NCBI GenBank assembly: GCA_033439295.1
Contig: JAVTLE010000023.1
Span: 1,178,001-1,242,000 of the forward strand
Length of the DNA stretch: 64,000 bases
Direction: 5' to 3'
Source: Deuterostichococcus epilithicus
Taxonomy: Eukaryota > Chlorophyta > Trebouxiophyceae > Prasiolales > Stichococcaceae
Position 1 is the stretch's first letter, and each line of letters opens with the position of its first letter. Below the pieces are notes generated by a model that saw only the letters and a list, made by a program, of their open reading frames with translations, had not been told where the DNA came from and ran no database searches. Made by a program: the position numbers and the translations under genes. Shown here one piece after another: positions 44,301 to 53,063 of this stretch.

Positions 44301-46284
44301 TTCCGTCTTGCTAGCTGCGGTTGCGAGCCAGTGTCAAGGCACAGCTGGCTTGCTGCGGCAGCGGCTCTGCCTCGAAGTTGGCGCGGCCATTGCTCGCAAG
44401 CATTCAGGACTCATGAACAACATGCCTCCTATCCCTGAACCCGCAACCGAACCTCCTGCACGAGGTCGCGTGCTGCCGCGCTTTGTGCTTCCATGCCGAC
44501 ATCTTCTTGTGAAGCTGGCGATACCACAATCACGAATCGCAAGCACGCCTCCCGATGATGCTAAACCCTACCTATACCCGCAGGTGGACCTGCTGCCGGA
44601 GATCGCGCACCCGCCGCACTTCCAGCCGCACCCCGATTCTCTGCTGGAGCGCGCCCCCGGCCTCAAGTGCGCCTGGATAATTTGTCAATGAGAATGCCTG
44701 TTGTCTGCCAGACACAGGCGTGCAACAGCCATGCAGCCAGCCGCGGCTGTGTCAGAAAACTCATCTCCTGCCTGTCTTTACGGTCTGCCTCCTCTGTCGC
44801 TGCAACCCACCGCCACCATGCATGCGACCTGTGACGTGCCGCCTGCCGTATCCAGCTTTGAGGATGACTGCTCATGACAATTCCTCAAACCGACTGCAGG
44901 GCCGAGGTGGACGGCTACCTGGCCAGCCGGGGCCCGGTCGCCTGGCTGGGCAGCCTGCGCGGGCGGCTGCTGCTGCCGCCGGGCGAGGTGCCGGTGGCCG
45001 GCACGCACTACGACGTCCCCCTGCTCAACGCGCTCGTCTTCTACGTCGGCATCCGGGTACTGCTCTTTCGCCCCCTGCGCTGCCTGCTCCGCGCTGCTTC
45101 CCCTTGCATCCTGCTTTGGTTCTGCGGGTGTTCCGGATATTGCGGCACAAACGAGTTCAATCCACCCTGTCTTCGAGCCATCGTGGACCACTATCCCGGC
45201 ACCAGGCAGTGACAAAGCCAAGAGGCAGAGCACTGATGTGTTGGAAGGGGAATGGCGCGCCGCAGGCGATTGAGGCGGCCCAGGGCGCGGGCGGCTCTGC
45301 CTCGGCGCCATCACTGGCCAGCCCCGCCATGGACGTCTTCACCCGCCTGGCATCCGACCTGGACACGGAGGTCTGTTTCGGTTTGTGGGGTTTGCGGGCT
45401 TCGACGCCTTCTGCTGAACAGTGTCGGGGGGCGCACGCCCGTCTGTTGCTGGTCAGGAGGAAGCAGGTGGCATGGTCGCACATCGATTGTGCGGCATCGC
45501 CTTTTGAGCCCCGCAGCATCACCGCCACGCCCTCCTGGCGTGTTTGCTGCCCGTGGAGCCGGCTTGGACCCTGGTCTTGCTTCTGCTTGTTGGCGCGTCA
45601 GTCAACACTGCGGGACCTGCCGCCGGCACCGACGCTGGTCGTCTCCCAACCCACGCAGGGCCGCTACCTGTTCCTCAACGCGCTGGCCAACCAGCTGCGC
45701 TACCCCAACAGCCACACGCACTACTTCTCCTGCGTCCTGCTGTTCCTGTTTGCGGAGGCGGGACAAGAAATCATCCAGGAGCAGATCACGCGTGTGCTGC
45801 TGGAGCGGCTCATCGTCAACCGGCCCCACCCCTGGGGCCTGCTCATCACCTTTATCGAGCTCATCAAGAACCCGCGGTGCGCCCTGACATCACATGCCCC
45901 TAATCAGATGAGACGCTGCACTCTTCTCCGCATGAATGACCAGCGGGGCATGGTGCTCAAGCGCACAAAGTCCAGGAGCACAAGTTGTGCACTGTTGTTC
46001 AAGTGGCCATGAGCATCCACCTGGCACTTTGGGCATATCTGGCTGCCTGGTCACACGCTCATGCACACAACTCAATCTGCACACAAGTGACCTCACCTAC
46101 TCAAGCGCTTCCCTCCCCTCATGCGCGACGCAGGTACAGCTTCTGGACGCACGCCTTCACGCACTGCGCGCCCGAGATCGACCGCCTGTTCGAGAGCGTT
46201 GCACGCAGCTGCATGGGCCCCGCGGCGCCGCCCAAGCCCGACGACGAGCTGCAGCACGCGCCCGAGCCCGTCCGCGCGCAATAG
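23281..46284 (+). CDS. NOT1: CCR4-NOT complex scaffold subunit NOT1 (CNOT1)
   Basis: Scaffold of the CCR4-NOT mRNA deadenylase. About 38 exons, about 2,320 codons, close to the family's 2,300-2,400. Exons: 23281-23379, 23593-23890, 24026-25104, 25307-25468, 25793-25909, 26180-26287, 26527-26646, 27333-27446, 27939-28091, 28558-28764, 29199-29363, 29918-30084, 30374-30563, 30931-31059, 31731-31900, 32078-32165, 32481-32672, 33100-33316, 33646-33782, 34207-34314, 34493-34597, 35394-35540, 35960-36091, 36450-36636, 37337-37459, 38098-38377, 39378-39553, 39918-40118, 40585-40689, 41282-41523, 42453-42669, 42940-43081, 43696-43869, 44584-44666, 44900-45056, 45266-45370, 45659-45876, 46134-46284. 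Seen: [16 protein letters not shown] (N-terminal HEAT region), [11 protein letters not shown] and [13 protein letters not shown] (MIF4G-like middle), [12 protein letters not shown] and [18 protein letters not shown] (CAF1-binding part), [12 protein letters not shown], and the conserved C-terminal Not1 domain with [31 protein letters not shown] and [13 protein letters not shown]. Ns and one N-linked frameshift occur in exons. A further exon near 36790 is possible. Confidence 0.96.
25909..25910 (+). other. GC-AG intron donor in NOT1
   Basis: Exon 25793-25909 ends CTCCAG followed by GCACGT and joins in phase to exon 26180 ([12 protein letters not shown]). Confidence 0.75.
26421..26478 (+). repeat. 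Intronic relic of NOT1 exon 26527-26646
   Basis: Encodes [21 protein letters not shown] against [22 protein letters not shown]. Nearly identical over 40 bases, about 112 bp upstream of the real exon. Confidence 0.93.
26652..26701 (+). repeat. Short direct repeat in a NOT1 intron
   Basis: The block ggtaggaactgggagtagg occurs twice, about 30 bp apart, directly after the donor of exon 26527-26646. Confidence 0.85.
27213..27270 (+). repeat. Intronic relic of NOT1 exon 27333-27446
   Basis: Copy of the acceptor plus the exon start ([15 protein letters not shown]). The upstream intron text (cttggtcctgtc) is also repeated, so the copied unit spans the junction. Confidence 0.85.
27820..27870 (+). 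repeat. Intronic relic of NOT1 exon 27939-28091
   Basis: Copy of 27939-27990 (real reading [15 protein letters not shown]). The copy reads [14 protein letters not shown] with a frameshift. Confidence 0.85.
29063..29100 (+). repeat. Intronic relic of NOT1 exon 29199-29363
   Basis: The copy gcagacagagcacccgaggc matches the acceptor and start of the real exon (TEHLRQAD), 130 bp upstream. Confidence 0.8.
29762..29822 (+). repeat. Two-unit direct repeat in a NOT1 intron
   Basis: Units 29762-29790 and 29794-29822, both beginning ggctgccctcgtt and ending gtggggccaga. Not derived from an exon I can identify. Confidence 0.85.
31603..31672 (+). repeat. Intronic relic of NOT1 exon 31731-31900
   Basis: Copies aatcgcaggagcccaa plus the exon start (real [17 protein letters not shown]) 118 bp upstream. 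The acceptor is intact, but the reading frame is broken by substitutions and an indel. Confidence 0.92.
32368..32416 (+). repeat. Intronic relic of NOT1 exon 32481-32672
   Basis: Copies the start of the exon encoding [15 protein letters not shown]; the copy encodes [15 protein letters not shown] with an indel. About 110 bp upstream. Confidence 0.85.
32672..32673 (+). other. GC-AG intron donor in NOT1
   Basis: The exon ending RNLGLQ stops at CTGCAG followed by GCATGG. Joining to 33100 gives [18 protein letters not shown], as expected for the family. Confidence 0.75.
34028..34120 (+). repeat. Junction-spanning tandem duplication at NOT1 exon 34207-34314
   Basis: A block from intron sequence (cgcatggagggaatccagtc) through the acceptor into the exon start (atcatcacgccggtc) is repeated with period about 105 bp. 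The second copy (34133-34224) contains the real exon start. The relic keeps a full acceptor, then diverges after the first 15 exon bases. Confidence 0.93.
34675..34718 (+). repeat. Intronic relic of the end of NOT1 exon 34493-34597
   Basis: The block ending cagctgctgcagg matches the exon end QHLRQLLQ, including the donor region. First of two downstream copies. Confidence 0.65.
34804..34855 (+). repeat. Second relic of the end of NOT1 exon 34493-34597
   Basis: Encodes [11 protein letters not shown] against [11 protein letters not shown], followed by the donor-like ggttgg. Better preserved than the copy at 34675. Confidence 0.82.
35301..35345 (+). repeat. Intronic relic of NOT1 exon 35394-35540
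   Basis: Copy of 35424-35468; the block cacggcagacaacctggacc is nearly identical to the real sequence for TADNLDL. It lies about 123 bp upstream. Confidence 0.88.
35888..35955 (+). repeat. Tandem repeat of about 26 bp at an acceptor
   Basis: Two full units and one partial unit of the type tccctgaatcgctgtctgga lie directly before the acceptor of NOT1 exon 35960-36091. Confidence 0.85.
36091..36092 (+). other. GC-AG intron donor in NOT1
   Basis: The exon ending ALSPHQ stops at CATCAG followed by GCGCGC and joins in phase to [15 protein letters not shown] at 36450. Confidence 0.7.
37108..37255 (+). repeat. Two intronic relics of NOT1 exon 37337-37459
   Basis: Copies near 37108-37140 and at 37212-37255 of the exon start (real [12 protein letters not shown]). 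The second copy includes a full cag acceptor and is nearly identical over 40 bases. With the real exon they form a series with 105-125 bp spacing. Confidence 0.85.
37541..37595 (+). repeat. Intronic relic of the end of NOT1 exon 37337-37459
   Basis: Copy of 37408-37462 (real [17 protein letters not shown]); the relic still encodes [17 protein letters not shown] and lies 133 bp downstream. Confidence 0.93.
38068..38083 (+). repeat. Interstitial telomere-like motif
   Basis: ccctaaaccctaaacc, two units of plant/green-algal type TTTAGGG on the opposite strand, in a NOT1 intron just before the acceptor at 38098. Single TTTAGGG-like motifs also occur near 3985-3994 and 6493-6502. Confidence 0.8.
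38433..38635 (+). repeat. Two-step ladder of relics of the end of NOT1 exon 38098-38377
   Basis: Copies 38433-38543 and 38544-38635 repeat 38325-38432: exon end (real [15 protein letters not shown]) plus donor plus intron start. They read [13 protein letters not shown] and then a shifted [13 protein letters not shown]-type frame. Each unit is about 110 bp, so the repeat unit clearly crosses the exon-intron boundary. Confidence 0.94.
39073..39110 (+). repeat. First relic of NOT1 exon 39378-39553
   Basis: caggtgaggcgctggtacag repeats the acceptor and exon start (real [12 protein letters not shown]) about 304 bp upstream. Confidence 0.85.
39210..39300 (+). repeat. Second relic of NOT1 exon 39378-39553
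   Basis: caggcgaggcactggtgcag plus a decayed remainder ending gcggacgccatcagg, matching the exon as far as AHLAGAIS. Contains an in-frame TAG. Confidence 0.85.
39650..39692 (+). repeat. Intronic relic of the end of NOT1 exon 39378-39553
   Basis: The block around ccagcattgatgtgtgcgc repeats the exon end and donor region (real DLPSSID then gtgagtgcc). Confidence 0.65.
40476..40536 (+). repeat. Direct repeat in a NOT1 intron
   Basis: cctgaaccctatagca occurs twice (near 40483-40498 and 40519-40534), with cctcctccc-like flanks. Confidence 0.85.
41014..41189 (+). repeat. Two relics of NOT1 exon 41282-41523
   Basis: Copies 41014-41070 ([15 protein letters not shown]) and 41129-41189 of the start of the exon (real [15 protein letters not shown]). 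The intron text caacacac..t between units is repeated too, giving a ladder with 115-150 bp steps. Confidence 0.92.
41589..41668 (+). repeat. Intronic relic of the end of NOT1 exon 41282-41523
   Basis: Encodes [15 protein letters not shown] against real [15 protein letters not shown]. 80 bp, about 85 percent identical by eye, 135 bp downstream, and extends into the donor region. Confidence 0.95.
43165..43207 (+). repeat. Intronic relic of the end of NOT1 exon 42940-43081
   Basis: Copy of the segment for [10 protein letters not shown]; the relic reads AMRLLHN. Confidence 0.7.
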
Positions 46285-47198
46285 GAGGCGTGCTCGGGTC
46301 ACAAAGAGGCGGCGCCGCGGCGGGGGTGTGCGAGAGCCCGACGTGGTCCAACAATGCATTCAACAGGGACCGTTCTCCTGGCTGCATGCGTGTGCCAGAA
46401 CAAACTCGCATTTCATGGAAGAGCGTATAAATGTCAAATTTGAAGCAGCACTGGTGGGATTTGGAGAGCTGCCGTTCTGGGGTGTGATGTTGCTCGGGAG
46501 CTTTGTGGGGGTTGACAGTAGACAACATGTAGGTAAATTCTATAGGCTAGCAAGCCTCTGTAATACTTGAGTAAAACGAGCCTCTTAGAGCATATTAGAG
46601 AGGATATAGAGAAATCGAGCCTTGCAAACTTTCGGTGCGGTGCATGCCATGGCTCAACAGTTGACATTCGCAGCGGCATATGTGAAGGCTGCACCTCCAC
46701 TGTCGTCGTCTGTCGATGAGCAATGTCTTGGCAAGCGAGCACATTCAAGCCACTGAAAGGAGTTCGTTGGCCCTGTATGATTCAGCGCAAGTGTGGCCGC
46801 ACTCAGACAGACGCAGCCCTCCCCTCCCTGCAACGCCAAACCACAAAACCGCTCTGACTAGCCTCATTCAACCCTTGCAGCTTCTAAAACATGCTCCTAC
46901 TCTATGTCAGCCTGAGCGCATCAGTAGCCCCATGCAGGCGCAGCCAGCACCATGAAAGTGGCAACCCATCGGCTGCCCCACGTTCTCTACATTGATGCTG
47001 ACAGTGAGCCGGCAAACAATAGCGTGCTTCTCGTCGATGCGTCTCACGTGATCTCTGCATTCATGCGCCGAGGTCCTCTACGGAACCCCCCGGCAGGCCA
47101 GCACAGCGTGTTGCCATTCCTTGGCTCCCTGGCCTTTCCATACGCCAAGGGCAGCGACAGCACCCGCCCAGCCACGAACTTCCTTCGATTCAAAAAAC
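46285..47198. other. Convergent 3' intergenic region
   Basis: Lies between the stops of NOT1 (+) and the MscS-like gene (-). No gene, RNA or transposon signal is seen. Presumably holds both 3' UTRs. Confidence 0.6.
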
Positions 47199-50100
47199 TC
47201 AAATGGTGCCGTCGTAGCGGCCAGAGTCGTACGATGGCTGCTCCGGGTCCATTGCCCAGGAGGGGGTGCCGAACTCGTCGTCGCCGGGGGGCTGCCGCCA
47301 GAGGCGCTGCCGGCGGCCCCGCTGGCGGGCGGGCACCGCCCAAGGGCGGCCGCCGTCGCGGCCGTCGCCATTGGCGGAGCCCGGCTGCCGGCCGTACTGG
47401 CTGTCCAGGGCACTGCGCATCCACCATCGAAAGTACTGTCAACCTGTTGCAGCTCGTGATGCACTTGGGACTGAGAACCCGGCATGCGCTCTCTCGATAA
47501 GGATTCCCCGAGAGCAGGCTGCCGGCGGCTCGGACACGCTCCAGCACGGATGCCGGTGTCGATCTAAGGGACCGGTCTAGGAGGGTGTCACCTGGCGCGT
47601 GAGGCACTCTGGGAGCTGGCGGCGTGGAAGGGCTGCTGCTCCAGCACCGTGTGCCGTACCCAGTCGTGGGCTGCGTCCTCGCGCGCCCGCCGCTGCTGCT
47701 GGCTCTCCTGCCCCTGCGTGGGGGCCAGCATCGCATTGTACAGTTGCAGATCCCATATGGCCCCCGCACCCAGTCGTGATACTGGCTCTCCTGCCCCTGC
47801 GCAGATCCAGCACGGCTCAAGCGTCATGTGGACTCCGTCCACCTGGGACTCTGTCCGAATGCCGCATTGAGCAGCTGCCAGCCAGGCACACCTCTCACTG
47901 CCTCTTGAAACCTTGTTTGTGATGCATGTCCTGCACAGGCACCCTCCCCGAAGTGCACCCTGCCCTCTCACTGCCACTGACATGGCTACTGGACTGGGGC
48001 TGTACGGGAGCACGAGCTCTGTGGGGGGCACCTGGGGCCGGTCCCAGGGGCCGGGCCCGATGTCGGAGGGGCCGTCGTCAAGCACCATGAACTCGCGGGT
48101 GATGAAGGCTGAGTTGGGCACTAGCAGCCGTCGCCGCCCGCTCTTGATGGTCGTGTACCTGGGGTGCGAGCGCGGACACATGACGATGTCAGGACTCCGG
48201 GTTTCGTGGTCGCTGGTGCCGAGGCAGCACATTGGACACCGGGAGCAGCAGCGGCCTTCGGCAACCGTGTGCGAGCAGAATGCTGCAGCGCCTCTGAAAT
48301 TGCCACATGGACCGTGTGCCACGGCGCATCCGAGTCGCATGGCCCAGTCAGCAAAACCCCCCGGTCCAGCAATGCCCGTCGCATGCTATGGAAACGTGGC
48401 GACGCAAAGCCTCCAGGGGGGAAAGGGGGTTACTGAATGCGCACCGCAGGTCCACCTTCTCGCAGACGCCCTCAAACCAGGCTCCCTGCGGCCCGCCGGA
48501 CAGCGATGGCGCCGCGCTGCTGTACGCAACGCCCACCCGGTCGCCCAGCTTGAACGGCTGCAGGAAAACCGCTCCCAAATTGAAACATGCATTTCCGGGC
48601 GAGTGTCTGGTGTCAGGGCGGACTTGTGCAAACAGCTGCGGAATGTGTTGATGCTCGGCGGTGAAGAGCCCCGGGAGGGGGCAGTCAGCCACGGCCAGGC
48701 CATGACCGACATGCACACCCGCAGTGCCTCAAGAGAGGAGCACAGGCATGCAAAACTCGCATGCCTGCAGGGCAGGCACGAGGAGAGCACACGTGCACTC
48801 TCTCTGTTGACACAGGGGGGGCCTTGCCGCTGCTTGCCTGCACGGCAAACAGGAAGAAGCCGGCGAGGAAGTTGTGGGACAGGTCTTTTGCGGCCAGCGC
48901 CAGCGCGACGCCGGCGGGGATGAGCAGGCCGCTGAGGTTGAGCCCCAGCATGGAAAGCAGGATGACGACCGCCGCCACCAGGACGCACACCTCACTGCCG
49001 TTGATGATGGCGCCCGATACCCTGCATTTGAATTTGAGTCTGAGTTTCATTTTGACGGCTCTGTTGGTGTTTTGGTGTGCAGAACAAGTGTGCAGAACAA
49101 GTGTGCAATCTGCAACTCGAGCTCGGTAGCGCAGTGACACAGCGTCTTAGCTTCAGGCCTGTGCAGGGTGATCATGCCAGCGCAGGCTGCAAAGTGCCGA
49201 CAGGAGGACGGAAGACAAACGTGTACAAGAAACAAAGCCCCTGGACATCTGCCAGAAGGAAGCCTCACAAGGGTGACCGCAATCACGACAAAAGATATGG
49301 AGAAGGAACGCAGAGCGGCGCACCGGTGGTCGATGGCGCCCTGGCGGCGCAGGTACATGACCGTGTTCTGCACCACGGAGTTGGCGAACCACAGCACCCA
49401 CAGGAGGACCACCAGCAGGCCGATGCGCGGGAAGATGATGCTGGCGTTGGCCTTGATGCTGCGGAACATCATGCCCGTGCCCAGCAGCAGCGGCGCCAGC
49501 ATCGGCAGCGACACCTGCACAACGCATAGCAATCCGCTTGGGAGCAAACTTGTGCAGGCATGAGGGGACATCCACCATAAACATAGCAGCAACCCATGTG
49601 GACCATCCTTCTTTCTTTGCGCTCTGTCCATTTGTCAGGTTTGGCAAAGCGGCTTGCTACTGGGACCATCCTTCTTTCCTTTTCCCATTCCTGCTTCACA
49701 AGTGGCGAAGTGGCTCACGACTGGGAGTGCGCAAGCTACAGCAGCCCACCTGGGTGGCCAGCAGGCCGATCTGGGTGCCGACGAGCGCCATGATGGCCGG
49801 CAGCCGCACGCTCAGGTTGGCCATGCTGATGGTGAAGCGCAGCCGCTGGAACGCCGGCCGGTCCCACACCCACAACACGCGGCCCCACAGGTCCTGCACA
49901 TACAGCGACATTGTAAAGCAGATGCCATGGCAACCAGATGAAACCTAATCCAGAGCTCGCTGAGCCCCAACAAGGTCCCACTGTTGCGCTGCGTGGCAAA
50001 GCATGGCGTGGTGTATCGACGAGCACCGAGTGGCATGGCGGTCATGGCTTTGAAAGCAACACTCAGCCTTTGATAGCTCGAGGGGGCTGGTCAAATCAGT

Positions 50101-51571
50101 CGGAGCTTGCCTTCGGCAGCTCAGCCGCAGTCTCCTCCCAGCGCTCGTTTGCACGTGCCGCCGCGCGGCCCACCGGCGTCTTGCCGGCCTGCACCGCAGT
50201 GTATGCCCGCGATGTGGTCAACCTGGCGGAACGACTGCTGTGTAGCCAGAAGCGAGCAGCAGATACACGTTTTCATCGTTTACGATTGGCTGTTATATGA
50301 GACTTGTTTCACAGGTTCAACACTTGAATCGACAAGTGGGACGCAACAAGGTGGGCCGACCTGGGTAGCAGCATGGCGGCGTGCCTCCCGCAGCATGCCG
50401 ACCGTGCCGCTCGCAGTGGTGGCAACGGCCGCCGCCGTCCGCTGCGGCACGCTGGCGAGCGCGGTGGCCACCCGTGCCACGGCGGCGCTCCTGTTTGACG
50501 CAACACGTGGGTAAACTTCTCGCGACTCGGACCAACGCTCCGCAGGCGCCAGGATTGAGCATGTTTGGCGCCGTGGCTGCAGACGGTCTTCCATCCTTCG
50601 ACATCGATGCTGGAGTGCAGCATGAGGTAGATTGGCAGCATCTCGGCAGTGTCTGACCTGTCATGTGCGTCATCAGAGTGGCCGCCCACTGCTGTGCCCT
50701 GCGCGCAAAAGCCACCGCATTGAAGCCCATAGAAACATGAGCGAGTGTGAATGTAATGTGTATCGTGACCATAAATCTGCGCATGCAGTCATGCCTGACC
50801 TGTGCGATCGATGCAGCTTCAGGCACGCCGTCTGCGTCCCGGAAGAAGTAATCGTCGTCGTCATAGAAGTGGGCGCCGTCAACTGCATCGGCCGGCCCGC
50901 CGCCACCGCCGCTGTGGCTGTCGCTCAATGCACGCGGCGTGGCGATGACCGGCCGCCGCAGCGGCCGCCAGCGGCCGCCGCCCACTGGCCGCCATCTTGC
51001 CAAGCTGGGAAGGAGGCCTTGGCGGCGGTGGCTGCTGTTTGAAGCCGACACCGGGCCATGGCTCTGTGTGCAGCACAATCGTACCGGCTCGGAAGCGGAA
51101 CAGGAGCAGTCATGACGATTGAAGATGCATCTCGCCTATTGCTTATAGGCCAAACAGCAAGCGCGCTGACAGCTGTGCGCCCTTTCAGAATTGGCTGCTC
51201 AGGTGTGCCTCCTTGGCCACCGACACACTTGGTCTCGATTCCAGCACCTGCGAGGCGCCCGGCCGGCGCCACAGCCTGGCATCCAGTGCCGTCACCCGCC
51301 CATCTGACATGTGGAGATAGTCATCCGGGTCGTCCTCCTGCCACTCGTACTCGTCCGGATCGTAGCCGTCGGACAGCTGCGCCGCTGCAGCAACCCGCCG
51401 CCGCCGGCCGCTGACGCCCTGGCACTGATGCGCTGAGGCCCCAATGCAGAGGCTGAAGAGCGCCTGTGCAGAGGAGAGGGAGGAGAAGGCGTGGGGGGAG
51501 AGTAGCCAGGCCAGATGTGAGCATGGACAAAGAGGACCGTTTTCGCTCTGCAAACTGCTGCAGGACTGCAC
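47199..51571 (-). CDS. MscS-like mechanosensitive ion channel, probably plastid-targeted
   Basis: Tension-gated channel family (plant MSL type). Minus-strand exons are approximately 51571-51248, 51040-50800, 50500-50352, 50220-50113, 49905-49750, 49515-49310, 49025-48830, 48560-48449, 48185-47990, 47800-47597 and 47413-47199. The first exon starts MQSCSSLQSEN, a Ser-rich leader followed by SGRRRRVAAAAQL and an acidic stretch (DPDEYEWQEDDPDDY), as in a plastid transit peptide. Membrane segments include FTISMANLSVRLPAIMALV, LPMLAPLLLGTGMMF, PRIGLLVVLLWVLWFANSVV and CVLVAAVVILLSMLGLNLSG. The pore helix AGVALALAAKDLSHNFLAGF is followed by PFKLGDRVGV and TIKSGRRRLLVPNSAFITRE, the MscS beta-domain motifs. 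A Gly/Gln-rich tail ends YDSGRYDGTI. The 5' exon assignments are less certain than the pore region. Confidence 0.88.
47766..47805 (-). repeat. Intronic relic of an MscS-like gene exon
   Basis: cccagtcgtgatactggctc plus ctcctgcccctgcgcag repeats parts of 47655-47725 (real APTQGQESQQQRRAREDAAHDW read in minus) with an internal deletion. Confidence 0.8.
49077..49110 (+). repeat. Short tandem repeat
   Basis: Two and a half copies of a 14 bp unit, gtgcagaacaagtg, in an intron of the MscS-like gene. Confidence 0.85.
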
Positions 51572-53063
51572 AGCCGGCCGCGCCGCTAGAATATGCTGCA
51601 GCTGCCACAGTCACGTCAAAGCTCATGGCAGGAGGCTTTCGCGTTGAAGGGCAGGTTGCACCTGGTAAGGTCGCCGTGGGCCCAGGTGCTGCTGCTGGGG
51701 AATCTGACACTGCAGCAGTCGTGCGCAGGACAGGTGAGCAATCGAGGGTCGGGGCCCGACGACGCAGCGACCCGCGACCGCCAGATCCGGCTGACTGATC
51801 ACAGTTTGATAGATCATACGTTACGTCACATCGGCAAGGCCCGCGAGGCAAGATTCAAATGTTCTCATCTGGCTCGTCTGGTGAATTGTCCAACAAGGTT
51901 CGCTTGCAGAGGACTTGCTGCACGCGCAATCAGCTTGACTCGCAATGACTTGCATAATCGACAGATGGCGAAATGGACAACAGAGTATCTGCGAGTTGAA
52001 ATCGGCTGGATCAAAGAGCCGATTCACAGGGAATCGGAACCCGCCCTGTATAACCATCTGTGCTGTCAACGTTGGCAGCGTGTCTGTCCCTTGACCGCCT
52101 GAGGCACTTGCAAAACGTCCCTTGACCGACAATAACCGCTGATACTTTTCCCTGCCCGTTCATCTTCACCTGGGTGCACTTCGTGCCGTCGGTAATGGTA
52201 AGGTGGTCTTCGTGGCAGCGCGCTTCGAAAGGATCGATCCTGCAGCGGTAAGTCCGGCGGTAGCAGCAGAATGGGACAAAACTCATCCGCGACGTCGTCA
52301 CAGACAGTCAGCGAGACGACACACGACCGACTGGACTCCAGAGCATCGCTGACTGTTATATTCGCGCCTCGGACGGGAAAGTGTTCAAGCTATACCAGTG
52401 TCAGCTGATGATTCATCAGTGGACCATTTGTAGGTGATGTCCATTCAGTGGGCCGTGGAATTCATCTGTTGATAGAGTGCACGGCCACGGCTGCTGTGCG
52501 GCAACGCTTGAGATGTTTGTTTGACACGGCGCCACCGCCCTGCGTGCATGCAGCAGTTGATTTGGTCTGGGGATAGAACGTTCATTCTGTCTTGTATGCA
52601 TGAGGTGGACCTTATTGGTCGCTCCGCATGACCGATCAGCAATCAGCAAACTAAAGACAATTTAATTGTGATTCGATGCCTTATCAGCCTAAGTGAGGCT
52701 GGCGGGTGTAACACTCCCTCTCTCTCTCAGGGTGTCAACACCATGAGACTGCAATGTTACACTCCGTGCGTAACATGTATGATCTGAGACACAATGACCG
52801 GGTGCTAGTAGGAAAGGCAAAGATGCTCAACAATGATCTGAGTTAACAATAAACCATACAGCCTGACGGAGAAGAGCCTCTGTTTCGAAAACGGGCAAGT
52901 GCAAACCTTGTCCAGACATGCATACCGCATTACCGTGCGCATGCATACAGATCAGGACAAAGGTTTGATGCCGCATGTGGCGCAGGAAGACTACTCGCGC
53001 TATCATCAGCTGTCAAGTGCACATGGCTTTGGGATGACGTGGACAATGTATTGCCAGGCAACC
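51572..53063. other. Intergenic, about 1.5 kb
   Basis: Between the start of the MscS-like gene and the stop of the Sec14-like gene. It has a short CT tract near 52721 and a 96-codon minus-strand frame (52301-52011) without recognisable similarity. No supported gene. Confidence 0.5.

Noticed and set aside
52011-52301. 96-codon minus-strand open frame in the intergenic region
   Set aside because: No recognisable domain, no splice or start context, and composition like other chance frames here.
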